Below are positions 18,368 to 27,848 of a stretch of 64,000 nucleotides of DNA, piece after piece. How positions within the stretch are numbered: the first letter of the stretch is position 1; every line of letters starts with the position of its first letter. The notes under the pieces were generated by a model that saw only the letters and a program-made list of their open reading frames with translations, ran no database searches and was not told where the DNA came from. Both the position numbers and the translations under genes were made by a program. Source of the DNA: Candidatus Rifleibacteriota bacterium (lineage in GTDB: Bacteria > Muiribacteriota > Ozemobacteria > Ozemobacterales > Ozemobacteraceae); contig JAHISQ010000114.1 in the NCBI GenBank assembly GCA_018818125.1, positions 78,343 to 142,342 of the forward strand, in the 5' to 3' direction.

Positions 18368-19201
18368 TTGTCTATGAAACTAACCAATCAGGAATTCGAA
18401 AAAATCCGGTCATTACTGCATGATAAGTTTGGCATAAGTCTTGCCGACCATAAAATGGCAATGGTTACAGGCAGATTGCGCAAAATAATCATGCAAAAAG
18501 GTTTTTCTTCATTCTCTGAGTTTATAGATTCAGTTCAAGAGGATGGCAGTGGTCGAGAATTGCAGGTTTTGATTGATAGAATGTCGACAAATCACACTTT
18601 CTTCTTCCGTGAAAAACAGCATTTCGATTTTTTTTCAAGTCACATCCTCCCGGAAATCACGCACAGTCTTGATAAAAAAGGCTCCGGCGATCTTAGGATC
18701 TGGTGCGCCGCTGCATCGACCGGCGAGGAGCCCTATTCAATTATGATGACCATGCTTGAGTTCTTCAAGGACAGGTATCGTGGCTTGACAGCCGGACTGC
18801 TGGCAACAGATATTTCAAGTCGTGTATTAGAAGATGCCTGCGCCGGAATTTATGAAGATAGCAAAACCAAGGGAATACCAGAAAACCTTAGAAAAAGGTA
18901 TTTGCAACCGGCTGGTAATGACAGTTGGCAGTTTAAAGAATTTGTGCGGAAAGAGATCATTTTTCGAAAGTTCAATCTAATGAACCCTTTCCCGTTCAAA
19001 AAACAATTTAACGTCATTTTTTGCCGAAACGTGATGATATACTTTGACACGGCGACCAGAAAAGAGCTTATCAAAAGACTTTATCAGGCCACAGCTCCAG
19101 GTGGCTACCTCCTGGTTGGACACTCCGAGTCGATCAGATCAAGCGACTGCCCTTATGATTATGTCCAACCTGCGATTTTTCGAAAAGGAGAATCTGGGTG
19201 A
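18368..19201 (+). CDS. cheR: Chemoreceptor glutamate methyltransferase CheR
   Basis: 277 residues. N-terminal helical domain (LTNQEFEKIRSLLHDKFGI, MVTGRLRKII), the FFR motif in NHTFFFREKQHF, the SAM site in IWCAAASTGEEPYSI, and FNVIFCRNVMIYFD near the C-terminal end. Transfers methyl groups from S-adenosylmethionine to receptor glutamates. Start is TTG at 18368 or ATG at 18374; neither has a strong ribosome site. Stop overlaps the cheB start (GTGA). The beta-subdomain that binds receptor tails lies at about 170-205; whether it binds EFGRY cannot be read directly. Confidence 0.95.
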   Translation: MSMKLTNQEFEKIRSLLHDKFGISLADHKMAMVTGRLRKIIMQKGFSSFSEFIDSVQEDGSGRELQVLIDRMSTNHTFFFREKQHFDFFSSHILPEITHSLDKKGSGDLRIWCAAASTGEEPYSIMMTMLEFFKDRYRGLTAGLLATDISSRVLEDACAGIYEDSKTKGIPENLRKRYLQPAGNDSWQFKEFVRKEIIFRKFNLMNPFPFKKQFNVIFCRNVMIYFDTATRKELIKRLYQATAPGGYLLVGHSESIRSSDCPYDYVQPAIFRKGESG

Positions 19202-20247
19202 ACAAAATAATTCGTGTGCTGATCGTTGACGATTCTGCAATGATCCGTACAATCCTGACGGATGGACTCAGCAAGGATCCCAACCTGGAAGTGGTTGGTG
19301 TTGCTGCCGACCCCTATATCGCCCGCGATAAAATCGTTGAATTGAAACCTGACGTTCTCACACTTGATGTTGAAATGCCACGCATGGATGGCTTGGAGTT
19401 TCTACGCAAGCTGATGGTCCAGCATCCAATTCCCGTAGTTATGGTAAGCGCATTAACCGAGCGCGGTAAACGCATCACAATCGAAGCTCTTGAAGCAGGT
19501 GCGGTGGATTTTGTCACCAAACCGCGCGCTGATGTTGCCCGCGGTCTAAACGAAATGATGATAGAGCTGCGCACCAAGGTCAAGTTGGCTGCATCTGCCA
19601 ATGTGTCGCACTATAAATCTAGACGCTCTGATTCAGCAAGGGTCTTAGCAGCATCTTGCGCACTTGCCGAAACAACTGATAAAATAATAATTATTGGAGC
19701 TTCGGCGGGAGGTACAGAAGCAATCAAAGAAGTAGTCTCCAGGTTGCCGGCAACCTCGCCAGGAGTAGTTCTGGTGCAGCACATGCCCGAGGGTTTTACC
19801 AGAATGTTTGCAGAAAGACTCAACACGCTGAGCCCAATGTATGTTAAAGAAGCTGAAGATGGCGACCGGGCGATGCCGGGAGTAGTACTGGTTGCCCCCG
19901 GGGCTCTGCAGATGCGAATAATTCGTTCTGGTGGCATCTACCGGGTGAAATGTGAAAAAGGGGAGAAAGTTAGCGGACATAGTCCTTCGGTTAATGTACT
20001 GATGCATTCAGCAGCAAGTTGCGCCGGAGCGAATGCCGTTGGTGTCATCCTGACCGGCATGGGATCTGATGGTGCAACCGGCCTCAAGGCAATGCACGAC
20101 GCGGGAGCACGAACAATTGCCCAGGATCAGGAAAGTTGCGTTGTCTTTGGCATGCCTAGAGCCGCCATAAATAATGGGGCGGTAGATTATGTTCTGTCGC
20201 TGGAAGATATACCGGGCAAGGTTTTGGAATTGTTTTCGGCTAGATAG
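19198..20247 (+). CDS. cheB: Chemoreceptor methylesterase/deamidase CheB
   Basis: 349 residues, GTG start overlapping the cheR stop by 4 bases. Receiver domain with phospho-acceptor Asp57 (LTLDVEMPRMDG) and Lys109 (VTKP), a linker, then the esterase with catalytic Ser169 (GASAGG), His195 (VQHMPEGF) and Asp291 (GMGSDGATGL). Removes methyl groups from receptors when phosphorylated by CheA. With CheR and CheD it makes a full adaptation set. Confidence 0.96.
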   Translation: MNKIIRVLIVDDSAMIRTILTDGLSKDPNLEVVGVAADPYIARDKIVELKPDVLTLDVEMPRMDGLEFLRKLMVQHPIPVVMVSALTERGKRITIEALEAGAVDFVTKPRADVARGLNEMMIELRTKVKLAASANVSHYKSRRSDSARVLAASCALAETTDKIIIIGASAGGTEAIKEVVSRLPATSPGVVLVQHMPEGFTRMFAERLNTLSPMYVKEAEDGDRAMPGVVLVAPGALQMRIIRSGGIYRVKCEKGEKVSGHSPSVNVLMHSAASCAGANAVGVILTGMGSDGATGLKAMHDAGARTIAQDQESCVVFGMPRAAINNGAVDYVLSLEDIPGKVLELFSAR

Positions 20248-20278
20248 ATATAGAGGGTGAGAGAGAGAGGAAGACAAT

Positions 20279-20629
20279 ATGAAACAGATATTGATAGTAG
20301 AGGACGAAAATTCAACGAGGCTGGCAATAAAAAGAATCATCGAGTCAATAGGATTTTTTGCGATTGAGTGTAACAATGACGAAGAGGCTCTTCGTTTGAT
20401 GCGCAGCAATAAAAACTTAGCTCTAGTGATCTGTGAAGATCACTCCAGCAGGTTGATCTCAGAAATGCAAAAGGACGCCGCACTTGAGAATATTCCGGTT
20501 ATTGCCATGTCATCATATACTGGCGTCAAACATATCGCTGCGTTGCTTGAACAGGGAGCCAGTGCTTTCATAAGCAAACCCTGCATTGAAGAAGACCTGC
20601 TCGAATATGTAAAGCGCTATATCAGCTGA
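20279..20629 (+). CDS. Degenerate receiver-domain protein
   Basis: 116 residues, receiver fold start to end (ILIVEDENSTRLAIKRIIES; IAMSSY; FISKPCIEEDLLEYVKRYI). The acidic pair E8-D9, Ser78/79 and Lys100 are kept. The phospho-acceptor strand reads LALVICEDHSSRL: Glu53 or Asp54 falls at the acceptor position and the usual M-P-x-x-D-G loop is gone. It may be constitutively active, unphosphorylated, or use Asp54 with a one-residue shift. It follows cheB by 31 bp, so is probably in the cheR-cheB transcript. Confidence 0.8.
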   Translation: MKQILIVEDENSTRLAIKRIIESIGFFAIECNNDEEALRLMRSNKNLALVICEDHSSRLISEMQKDAALENIPVIAMSSYTGVKHIAALLEQGASAFISKPCIEEDLLEYVKRYIS

Positions 20630-20662
20630 CAAGAGAATACAATCTCATTTTGAATTTCTTCG

Positions 20663-23428
20663 CTACCGCCCTATTATTACAGAAGTTAAAGGTTCGAGCG
20701 TGATATTACCGGAAGTCAGAGAGAAGCCTGCCGGGTTGGCTATCGGTTCAGTGCCGGCTGTTTCAGCATCTACAAGCACGCTTTTACTGGTAAGATCTAC
20801 ATCGAGAGTCAGTTTGCGCGGCTTGTTGTCAGCGTTTACAAACACATAATATGTTTCGCCGTTAGTTGCACAGCAGCTGTAGGCGATTACCAGATCTTTT
20901 TCGAGCATTTCTGGAACACTTAGCAATTTAACGTTTTTATCAACAAGTTCTTTGTTGCCCAATCTAAAAGCATCCGTAGAACGGCGAAGAGCAATCAGAC
21001 CACGAGTAAAACGACTGGTGGCATTATTGATCGCAAACTTGCTGGCATCACTAGCTTTGCCCCAGTCAAACATGTTGATCGCATCAGACGAATCGTAAGA
21101 ATCATGTATAAAATACGGGTGTTTAAACGGCTTTCCCTCGGCATCAGCGAGCTCATGAAACTTGTGTTCGGGCGTGTTTTGCCCTTTCCACTGCTTGCTG
21201 CGTCCAAATTCCTGACCAGCGTGCAGAAGAACTGTACCCTGCGAGGTCAGAATGATCATATTGCCAAGACGCAGGCGGCGATGAATCTCAAGATCATTTT
21301 CGGCAATCTCGGGATCTTTTTTGATCGACTGCGCTATTACGTCATAAGCTGGCAGATTGTCGTGCGCCTCGATATATTGAACCGTGTCGCCCGGTGAATC
21401 TGCGGTGGTATTTGAGGGCTGCCCCTTGATATTATTGAACAGACCAGCAATATTGCGGGTTCCACCGGTCAAAAACATTGGCTCACCTTCACAGCCAAAA
21501 CCTGATTTTAGCTCGTTGCGCAGTTCGTCGTTGAACACACCGACATCGTCGGTTTTGTTCATCCAGTCTTGGTCAGCCGCTTTGCCGGCCAGGGCGGGAT
21601 CTTCTAGATGCCCCTTGAATGTGCGCCAGCCTTCACCGATAAACAGTGCCTGCGGATTTATCTCTGCTGCAGTATCGTAAGCGTGCTGTATTGCGTCACC
21701 GGTAGCATCGCCCATCATATCCCAGCGCATGCCATCTATGCCGTATTCCTGGAACCAGTGTCTTACCGAATCGACCATCAGCTTCTCTGCCATTTTGTGT
21801 GTAGTCGCCAGATTATTACCAAAATCGCCTAAAAAGTTGCCGTTGCTATCGCGAAAGAAATAATAATCAGGCACTATATCGTTTAAAAAGCTGGCCTGAG
21901 CCATGTGTGTGTATACTACGTCGAGAACTACGCCCATTCCGGCATGATGAATCGCATCAACAAGTTCCTTAAACTCGACTATGCGCAACTCTGCATCATT
22001 CGGATTCTCTGAATAGGCGCCATCAAGTGAAAAATAATTTTGCGGGTCGTAACCCCAGTTGTAATTGTTATTTTTAGCGGAATAATGTAATTCGCGCTGG
22101 CCCATCTGCGTTTCATCGCCAAAATACCAGGCCATTACCGGCAATAACTGTATGTGAGTTACACCCAGCGATTTTATATAGGGCAATTTATCGATAAAAG
22201 CGCGATAACTCCCCCATCTGTGCGTTAAATCCTTTTCAATTGCTGGGTCGGCTGTAAAGTCTCTGACATGAACCTCATAGATGATTGCATCTTCGCGTTT
22301 TGTGTAACCATCTATTTTAGCAGGATCCGGCTTTTTGCCCGCAGCAGATACGTCTACAATAGCTGCTTTGCCGACAAGATCACCGCTGCTGCCACCCGCC
22401 ACCCCGCCGGCAGCAACAGTTACTGCCGCCATAGATCGCGCATAGGGATCCAGCACTCTTTTTGCCGGCTGCCCCGGATTGGTCAACTCGAACTGATAAT
22501 AGCAGCCGCGAGGGTCTGTCACGCCATGCGGACTACCAGCGCCAACCTGCACCGCCCATACTCCACCTTCATTGCGCTGCATATCAAGACGTCCAAGTTC
22601 GCGGGTCTGATCATCTCTGGCGAACAGTATCAGCACAGCCTGACTGGCCAGAGGCGCCCACAGTTTGATTGTGGCAATGCCACCAGCGTAATTGCAGCCA
22701 AGATCATTGCCATCATACGAATACAAAGCATCAACAAGTCGCCAGTCAAAGCCAGCAACAACGGTCTGATCAGCAAAAGAAATACTCAGAGGCAACTGGT
22801 CAAAGACGAAGTCCGCGCTGATCAGCACCTGTTGGCTCGTAGAACTTATGCTCAGGGAAGCAATTTTTACTGGCTCAGATCTGACGTCGATAATTTTAAG
22901 ACCGGCCGCCAGAGAATCTGCATCAAGACCTAAGAGTGTACTAAAAACAGCACTGATTTTTCCAGCATCCTGTATAGTTGCAAACTGCAGAGTATTGTTC
23001 ACTTTGAGTTCTGCCGAGTGATAAACGTTGTCGTCGCCTTCTTTAACCCATATCTGGTCGAGATCTTCTGTAAGCTTTACCACTTTGCTACCTCCCTCTT
23101 TTTCGCCCGAAACTCGGTCTAGAAACAAAAAACCGACCTGCTGTGCATTAGCAAGCAGCGCAACATCAGTGTAGATCCCAAACGAATCGCTGCCAATGAA
23201 CGGCATTGCACCTTGCGGCCAGTCGGTCGAAGGTGATTTTACTTCGTCCCAAAGCCAGATGCCAAATCTTTCATAGTCAGCATTGTTGCGTTGATAATGG
23301 ATTCTCAGATATCCTGCCAAGGGTTTATAAGTGTAAAGAGGCTCTTCTGCTGCCACAGCAATGCCAATTATCGCTACCAGCGCCAGTGCTACCAGCAGAA
23401 TGCGTCTGTTATTAAAATTCACCTTCAT
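20663..23428 (-). CDS. pulA: Exported type I pullulanase (GH13)
   Basis: 921 residues. Signal peptide (residues 1-27, RRILLVALALVAIIGIAVAAEE). A CBM41-like N-terminal module (YLRIHYQR...FGIWLWDE), a second module with TVVAGFDWRLVDALYSYDGNDLG leading to a CBM48-like domain, then the GH13 barrel. YNWGYDPQNYF is the type I pullulanase signature; catalytic nucleophile Asp570 (GMRWDMMGD), acid/base Glu599 (FIGEGW) and Asp690 (EAHDN) have pullulanase spacing. Cleaves alpha-1,6 links in pullulan, starch or glycogen. Because it is exported, it probably acts on external or periplasmic alpha-glucans. GAGGTG precedes the ATG. Confidence 0.93.
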   Translation of the reverse strand: MKVNFNNRRILLVALALVAIIGIAVAAEEPLYTYKPLAGYLRIHYQRNNADYERFGIWLWDEVKSPSTDWPQGAMPFIGSDSFGIYTDVALLANAQQVGFLFLDRVSGEKEGGSKVVKLTEDLDQIWVKEGDDNVYHSAELKVNNTLQFATIQDAGKISAVFSTLLGLDADSLAAGLKIIDVRSEPVKIASLSISSTSQQVLISADFVFDQLPLSISFADQTVVAGFDWRLVDALYSYDGNDLGCNYAGGIATIKLWAPLASQAVLILFARDDQTRELGRLDMQRNEGGVWAVQVGAGSPHGVTDPRGCYYQFELTNPGQPAKRVLDPYARSMAAVTVAAGGVAGGSSGDLVGKAAIVDVSAAGKKPDPAKIDGYTKREDAIIYEVHVRDFTADPAIEKDLTHRWGSYRAFIDKLPYIKSLGVTHIQLLPVMAWYFGDETQMGQRELHYSAKNNNYNWGYDPQNYFSLDGAYSENPNDAELRIVEFKELVDAIHHAGMGVVLDVVYTHMAQASFLNDIVPDYYFFRDSNGNFLGDFGNNLATTHKMAEKLMVDSVRHWFQEYGIDGMRWDMMGDATGDAIQHAYDTAAEINPQALFIGEGWRTFKGHLEDPALAGKAADQDWMNKTDDVGVFNDELRNELKSGFGCEGEPMFLTGGTRNIAGLFNNIKGQPSNTTADSPGDTVQYIEAHDNLPAYDVIAQSIKKDPEIAENDLEIHRRLRLGNMIILTSQGTVLLHAGQEFGRSKQWKGQNTPEHKFHELADAEGKPFKHPYFIHDSYDSSDAINMFDWGKASDASKFAINNATSRFTRGLIALRRSTDAFRLGNKELVDKNVKLLSVPEMLEKDLVIAYSCCATNGETYYVFVNADNKPRKLTLDVDLTSKSVLVDAETAGTEPIANPAGFSLTSGNITLEPLTSVIIGR

Positions 23429-23457
23429 CGGAGCACCTCACAGATCTTGATAGCTGA

Positions 23458-23486
23458 ATAATACAGGCAAAGTCTGTTGCGGGCAA
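23458..23486 (-). promoter_or_regulatory. Promoter of the pullulanase gene
   Basis: Read on the - strand: TTGCCC (23486-23481), 17-base spacer, TATTAT (23463-23458), about 30 bases before the ATG. Confidence 0.6.
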
Positions 23487-23523
23487 ACACAGATTTTCAA
23501 AACAGTAAGCCAGCAGGACAAAG

Positions 23524-23552
23524 TTGCGCAACTGGTCAAACTGTGCTATTAA
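23524..23552 (+). promoter_or_regulatory. Promoter of the YihY-family gene
   Basis: TTGCGC (23524-23529), 17 bases, TATTAA (23547-23552). It lies inside the longest possible frame of the gene, so it favours the later start at 23582. Confidence 0.55.
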
Positions 23553-23581
23553 TGCTGAAAAGCAAAAGTGTACCGACATAT

Positions 23582-24451
23582 ATGTATAATCCCTTGAATT
23601 TTATCAGGCATGTTTTTAACCGCGTTATTGAAACAAGAGTCACCGAAGCTGCCGCGGCAATCGCTTATTACGCGATTCTTTCTTTTTTTCCATTGCTTCT
23701 TTTTCTGATTGCCTTCAATTCATCATTTCTCCAAAGCGTTGAGGTGCAGAATCAGATTCTTAAATTTGCTGAAGAATACATGCCAGGCTCCGAATCATTA
23801 GTAGCCGGAAACATTCAGCACCTGATCAGAGCCAGCGGTGCAGTCGGAATGCTTGGCACAGCCATGCTGCTGTGGTCAGCGACCCTGGTCTTTGCCGGTT
23901 TTGCGCAGAACATTAACCTGGCCTGGACAACAGCCACAACCAGGCATTTTCTGATCGACCGACTGATCGGGCTGATGATGATCAGCATTCTCGTGATTTT
24001 CCTGATCCTGTCATTGATTGCAAACACACTGATAGACGTGCTGCCACAACTTTTTCCAACCTATCTTGAGGCTGTCTTTGCGCAAATGACCCGCTTTAAC
24101 CAGATACTCATCGACTATCTGCCGCAAGTAACCATATTTTGGCTGCTGCTTCTGCTCTACAAATACACACCGAATTTACTGGTCAAGTGGCACGAATCGC
24201 TTGCTGGCACCATATTCTCGATGCTGGCCTTGCAGCTGACCAAGCTCGGTTTCGTCTGGTATCTGTCTTTCGGCACCGACAGTTACAGCCTTATCTATGG
24301 TTCACTGGGAGCAGTTGTCGCCTTTTTGCTCTGGGTATATCTGTCTTCGTGCATCATATTGATTGGCGGACACGTCAGCTCGGCAGTAGCTTTGTATTTC
24401 AGACCGGCACGCGAAGTAAGCTCACCCGGAGATCCGCCTGCTTTTATTTAA
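23582..24451 (+). CDS. YihY/virulence factor BrkB family inner-membrane protein
   Basis: 289 residues from the ATG at 23582. Earlier in-frame ATGs (23477, 23552) lie upstream of or inside the likely promoter. The family opening is clear: TRVTEAAAAIAYYAILSFFPLLLFLIAF. About six membrane spans follow, with the conserved GSLGAVVAFLLWVYLSSCIILIGG near the end. Once called ribonuclease BN by mistake; members are membrane proteins of unsettled function, perhaps in envelope integrity or transport. Convergent with tex, 8 bp between stop codons. Confidence 0.85.
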   Translation: MYNPLNFIRHVFNRVIETRVTEAAAAIAYYAILSFFPLLLFLIAFNSSFLQSVEVQNQILKFAEEYMPGSESLVAGNIQHLIRASGAVGMLGTAMLLWSATLVFAGFAQNINLAWTTATTRHFLIDRLIGLMMISILVIFLILSLIANTLIDVLPQLFPTYLEAVFAQMTRFNQILIDYLPQVTIFWLLLLLYKYTPNLLVKWHESLAGTIFSMLALQLTKLGFVWYLSFGTDSYSLIYGSLGAVVAFLLWVYLSSCIILIGGHVSSAVALYFRPAREVSSPGDPPAFI

Positions 24452-24459
24452 AGCAAACG

Positions 24460-26619
24460 CTACCACTTTTCGACAGCTTTTTTTTCGCTTTTCATGCTCA
24501 ATGAAATTCGACGCCGGGCAGCATCTACTTCGAGAACACGCACCATTACCTTCTGTTGAACCTTTATTATATCAGCCGGATCTTTAACAAACTTGTCAGC
24601 AAGCTGGCTTATATGCACCAGTCCATCCTGATGCACACCAATATCAACAAAGGCGCCAAACTGCGTAACATTGGTGACGATACCAGGCAAAACCATACCA
24701 GGCATCAGATCTTTGATCTCGTTGACACCCTCGGCAAAAGTAAAGGTTTCGAATTTTTCACGCGGGTCAAGTCCTGGCCGGGCCAGCTCTTTTATAATAT
24801 CGTTGAGAGTCGGCAGACCAATCTCCTCGCTTACGTAGTCCTGCAGCTTGATTTTCTGACGAATTTCGGGACTTTTTATAAGATCGGCAACGGAACAACC
24901 ATTATCTTTGGCCATTTTTTCGACAATTTTATAGCTCTCAGGGTGTACTGCGCTGTTATCTAGCGGATTATCGCTGTTGCGAATGCGCAAGAAACCAGCG
25001 GCCTGTTCAAAAGCTCTTGGCCCGAGTCGGGGCACTTTGTTGAGCTGTCGGCGGTTTTTGAACGGACCATTTTCCTCGCGCCAGCCAATGATGTTTTTGG
25101 CCAGCTGCGGCCCAAGGCCGGCTACATAACTCAGAATCTGCTTACTGGCAGTGTTAACTTCAACACCAACGCCGTTAACACAGCTCATGACTACGTCATC
25201 AAGACCTTTTTTGAGTTTTCCCTGTTCGACATCATGCTGGTACTGGCCGACACCTATAGATTTGGGATCTATCTTAACAAGCTCGGCCAGAGGATCCATA
25301 AGGCGGCGCCCAATCGAAACAGCGCCGCGAACAGTAAGATCCTGCGTCGGGAATTCTTCGCGGGCAACTTCAGAGGCGCTGTAAATCGAAGCGCCGCTCT
25401 CGTTGACCATTACCACAGGAATTGCAGCGGGTAACTGCAGGCTTTTAATGAATGCTTCAGTTTCACGACTGCCAGTGCCATTACCAATTGCTATAGCCTC
25501 GACTTTGTGGCGATCGACGAGCTTTTTTATCAAAGCCGCTGAAGCGACGCGAGCCTGATCTGACTGGGAAATGAAAATAACATCGTTATCAAGCAGTTTG
25601 CTCTGCTGGTCAAGACAGACAACTTTGCAGCCGGTTCTAAAACCAGGATCTATGGCCAGAACGGCTTTTTGGCCCAGCGGAGGTGCCATAAGAAGTTCGC
25701 GCAGATTGGCGGCAAACACTCTAATTGCCTCTTCTTCAGCGCTTTCACGCAATTTCTTGCGAAATTCATTCTCAATCGATGACGAAAGCAGTCGTTTGTA
25801 GGAGTCTTCAATGGCTTCGCGAACCTGTTCCCAGGCTGGGCAGAATGCCTGGCGATAAAAGCGGCTCAGCGAACGAGCGGCCTTTTCGGCATCGGGTTGC
25901 ATAGAAACCTTTAGAAAACCTTCGTTTTCGCCACGCAATATGGCAAGAAGTCGATGCCCGGCAATTTTAGCGGCTGGTTCCTGCCAATCAAAATAGTCAC
26001 GAAATTTAGCACCGGCGCTCTCTTTGTCCTTAACAAGCTTTGATACCAACACAGCTTCAGCGGCGAACTGCTCGCGCAGAGAAGCTCTGACGTCAGCATT
26101 CTCGCTGACCATTTCGGCAATTATATCGCGGGCCCCCTGCAACGCATCGTCGCCAGATTCGACGCCCTTTTCGACAGAAACAAACTTCGCAGCGACAGTT
26201 GCCGGATTAATGTCAGCAGACTGCTGCAACAGTATCTGCGCCAGTTCTTCCAGCCCTTTTTCGCGGGCAATAGTGGCGCGCGTGCGTTTTTTGAGGCGAT
26301 AAGGCAGATAAATATCTTCCAGTTCGCTTATTATAGCGGCTTTATCAATTTTAGCAGTCAATTCATCCGTCAGCAGGTTTCGTTCTGTGAGTGATTTAAC
26401 GATGGCTTCGCGGCGTTTATCGAACTCGGCAAACTGTTCGAGTCGGTCTCTGATCGTCTGAATCTGAACCTCGTCGAGAGATCCGGTTCTTTCTTTGCGG
26501 TAACGCGAGATAAAAGGGATGGTACCGCCCTCGTCGAGCAGCTGCGAAGTTGACATTACCTGCAACGGATTGATTTTAAGCTCATTCGCAATACGGGCAA
26601 ACCAGTTATCGTTCATCAT
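24460..26619 (-). CDS. tex: Tex-family RNA-binding transcription accessory protein
   Basis: 719 residues, normal length for Tex. N-terminal helical region (SRYRKERTGSLDEVQI; LPYRLKKRTRATIAREKGLEELA), YqgF-like RNase H fold (LAIDPGFRTGCKVVCLD, about 325; AIGNGTGSRETE), helix-hairpin-helix region (AGLGPQLAKNIIGWREENGPF; RLGPRAFEQAAGFLRI) and a C-terminal S1 domain (LPGIVTNVTQFGAFVDIG, about 645-715). Tex binds nucleic acid and is linked to transcription and stress in several bacteria. It has its own promoter at 26645-26673 and is monocistronic. Confidence 0.96.
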   Translation of the reverse strand: MMNDNWFARIANELKINPLQVMSTSQLLDEGGTIPFISRYRKERTGSLDEVQIQTIRDRLEQFAEFDKRREAIVKSLTERNLLTDELTAKIDKAAIISELEDIYLPYRLKKRTRATIAREKGLEELAQILLQQSADINPATVAAKFVSVEKGVESGDDALQGARDIIAEMVSENADVRASLREQFAAEAVLVSKLVKDKESAGAKFRDYFDWQEPAAKIAGHRLLAILRGENEGFLKVSMQPDAEKAARSLSRFYRQAFCPAWEQVREAIEDSYKRLLSSSIENEFRKKLRESAEEEAIRVFAANLRELLMAPPLGQKAVLAIDPGFRTGCKVVCLDQQSKLLDNDVIFISQSDQARVASAALIKKLVDRHKVEAIAIGNGTGSRETEAFIKSLQLPAAIPVVMVNESGASIYSASEVAREEFPTQDLTVRGAVSIGRRLMDPLAELVKIDPKSIGVGQYQHDVEQGKLKKGLDDVVMSCVNGVGVEVNTASKQILSYVAGLGPQLAKNIIGWREENGPFKNRRQLNKVPRLGPRAFEQAAGFLRIRNSDNPLDNSAVHPESYKIVEKMAKDNGCSVADLIKSPEIRQKIKLQDYVSEEIGLPTLNDIIKELARPGLDPREKFETFTFAEGVNEIKDLMPGMVLPGIVTNVTQFGAFVDIGVHQDGLVHISQLADKFVKDPADIIKVQQKVMVRVLEVDAARRRISLSMKSEKKAVEKW

Positions 26620-26969
26620 TAAACCTCAAATTTTAACTGCCCTATCTATATACCTGCCTGCCTCAATCGTCAACCAACCTGTTTTTTTAAGCGTAACGAT
26701 CATATTGTTGGCTGCTGACATTGATTTCTTAGGGCCATATTCAGGCTTTTTGCGGGTTCAACCGAACTTTCGCAGAATCAGGCCGTTCTTATGGCTTTAG
26801 CCGTTAGAACGGCGAATCCGCCAAGGCTGCCCGAGCTCATCTCTCCAGCGACTTGACTTTCTGAATTTGCGGTAACTGTATCCGGCACAAAAAGTTTTTT
26901 TATTGCTCTGGCAAATCTGGTATTCTATTAATAATTCAAAGAACAAGATTCTTTTAAAGGTCTGTCTGA
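26620..26969. other. Divergent intergenic region between tex and the histidine kinase
   Basis: 350 bp with no gene. It holds the tex promoter at the left end. Near the right end TTGCTC (26904-26909), 16 bases, TATTAA (26926-26931) could drive the kinase operon. The middle shows nothing I can name. Confidence 0.5.
26645..26673 (-). promoter_or_regulatory. Promoter of tex
   Basis: Read on the - strand: TTGACG (26673-26668), 17 bases, TATAGA (26650-26645), 26 bases before the ATG at 26619. Confidence 0.6.
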
Positions 26970-27848
26970 ATGGAAAATTTACCAAAGAAAAAGCCTGTGG
27001 CAGATATAGACAAGCTGCAGATGCTTGGGCGCCTTGTCTCTGGCATAACACACGAGATAAACACACCAATGCACTATCTCGAACACAATCTGACCTTTTT
27101 AAAAGTCGCGTTCAATGATCTGTTATCTCTGCAGACACACTGCTGTGAGCTGCTTAAACGAGTTCAATCAGGCGAACAGATCGACGAAAAAACCTGGCAG
27201 GATCTTGACAATCTCAAGACCGAGGTTGAGCCGGATTATCTGCAGGTTGAGATTGCCAAGACCCTTGTGCAGTCGCTCGAAGGAATCGACATGGTCTCGC
27301 GCATTGTTCTGGCACTCAAAGACTTTTCGCACCCGGCAATGCACGAGTTTTCCCTCACCGATATAAATAAGTGCGTAGATACTGTCTGCACAATTTCGCG
27401 ACATGAATGGAAAAGGGTCGCCGACCTGCAGCTTGAACTGGCTGGCAATCTGCCTTTTCTGTTTTGTTCGCACGACGAAATACATCAGGTAATGCTCAAT
27501 CTTATGGTTAATGCGGCACACGCCATTACCGAGAAAAAGGAATCTGGCGCCTATGACCGTGGATTGATAACGGTTTCAACGACTTCGCTTGGCGACCGCG
27601 TCGAAATCAAGGTTCGTGACGATGGTGCCGGCATTGCGCCAGAGCATCAGGAACTTATTTTTAAAATGCATTTTACTACCAAAAAAGCTGGCGTTGGCAC
27701 TGGCGTTGGGCTGGATCTGGTGCGACGGATTGTCGAGGACCGGCACCAAGGCAGCATTAAATTCGAAAGCCGTCTGGGCGAAGGCACTGTTTTTACTATA
27801 GTATTGCCGCATCGCCTGCCCGACGGAGTTAAACTGGAGACCAAATGA
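26970..27848 (+). CDS. Soluble sensor histidine kinase
   Basis: 292 residues. HisKA with His28 in GRLVSGITHEINTPMHYLEHN, a long helical dimerisation segment, then HATPase: N-box LNLMVNAAHAITEK, G1 VRDDGAGIAPEHQ, and GTGVGLDLVRRIVEDRHQG. There is no membrane span and no separate sensor domain, so input must come through partners. The last codons overlap the next gene (ATGA). Start preceded by AAGG. Its phosphate acceptor is more likely the receiver at 29031 than the degenerate one at 27845. Confidence 0.93.
   Translation: MENLPKKKPVADIDKLQMLGRLVSGITHEINTPMHYLEHNLTFLKVAFNDLLSLQTHCCELLKRVQSGEQIDEKTWQDLDNLKTEVEPDYLQVEIAKTLVQSLEGIDMVSRIVLALKDFSHPAMHEFSLTDINKCVDTVCTISRHEWKRVADLQLELAGNLPFLFCSHDEIHQVMLNLMVNAAHAITEKKESGAYDRGLITVSTTSLGDRVEIKVRDDGAGIAPEHQELIFKMHFTTKKAGVGTGVGLDLVRRIVEDRHQGSIKFESRLGEGTVFTIVLPHRLPDGVKLETK

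Noticed and set aside
22268..22933. 221-codon + strand frame inside pulA
   Set aside because: Antisense to a well-conserved enzyme; Arg/Ser/His-rich composition typical of a shadow frame.
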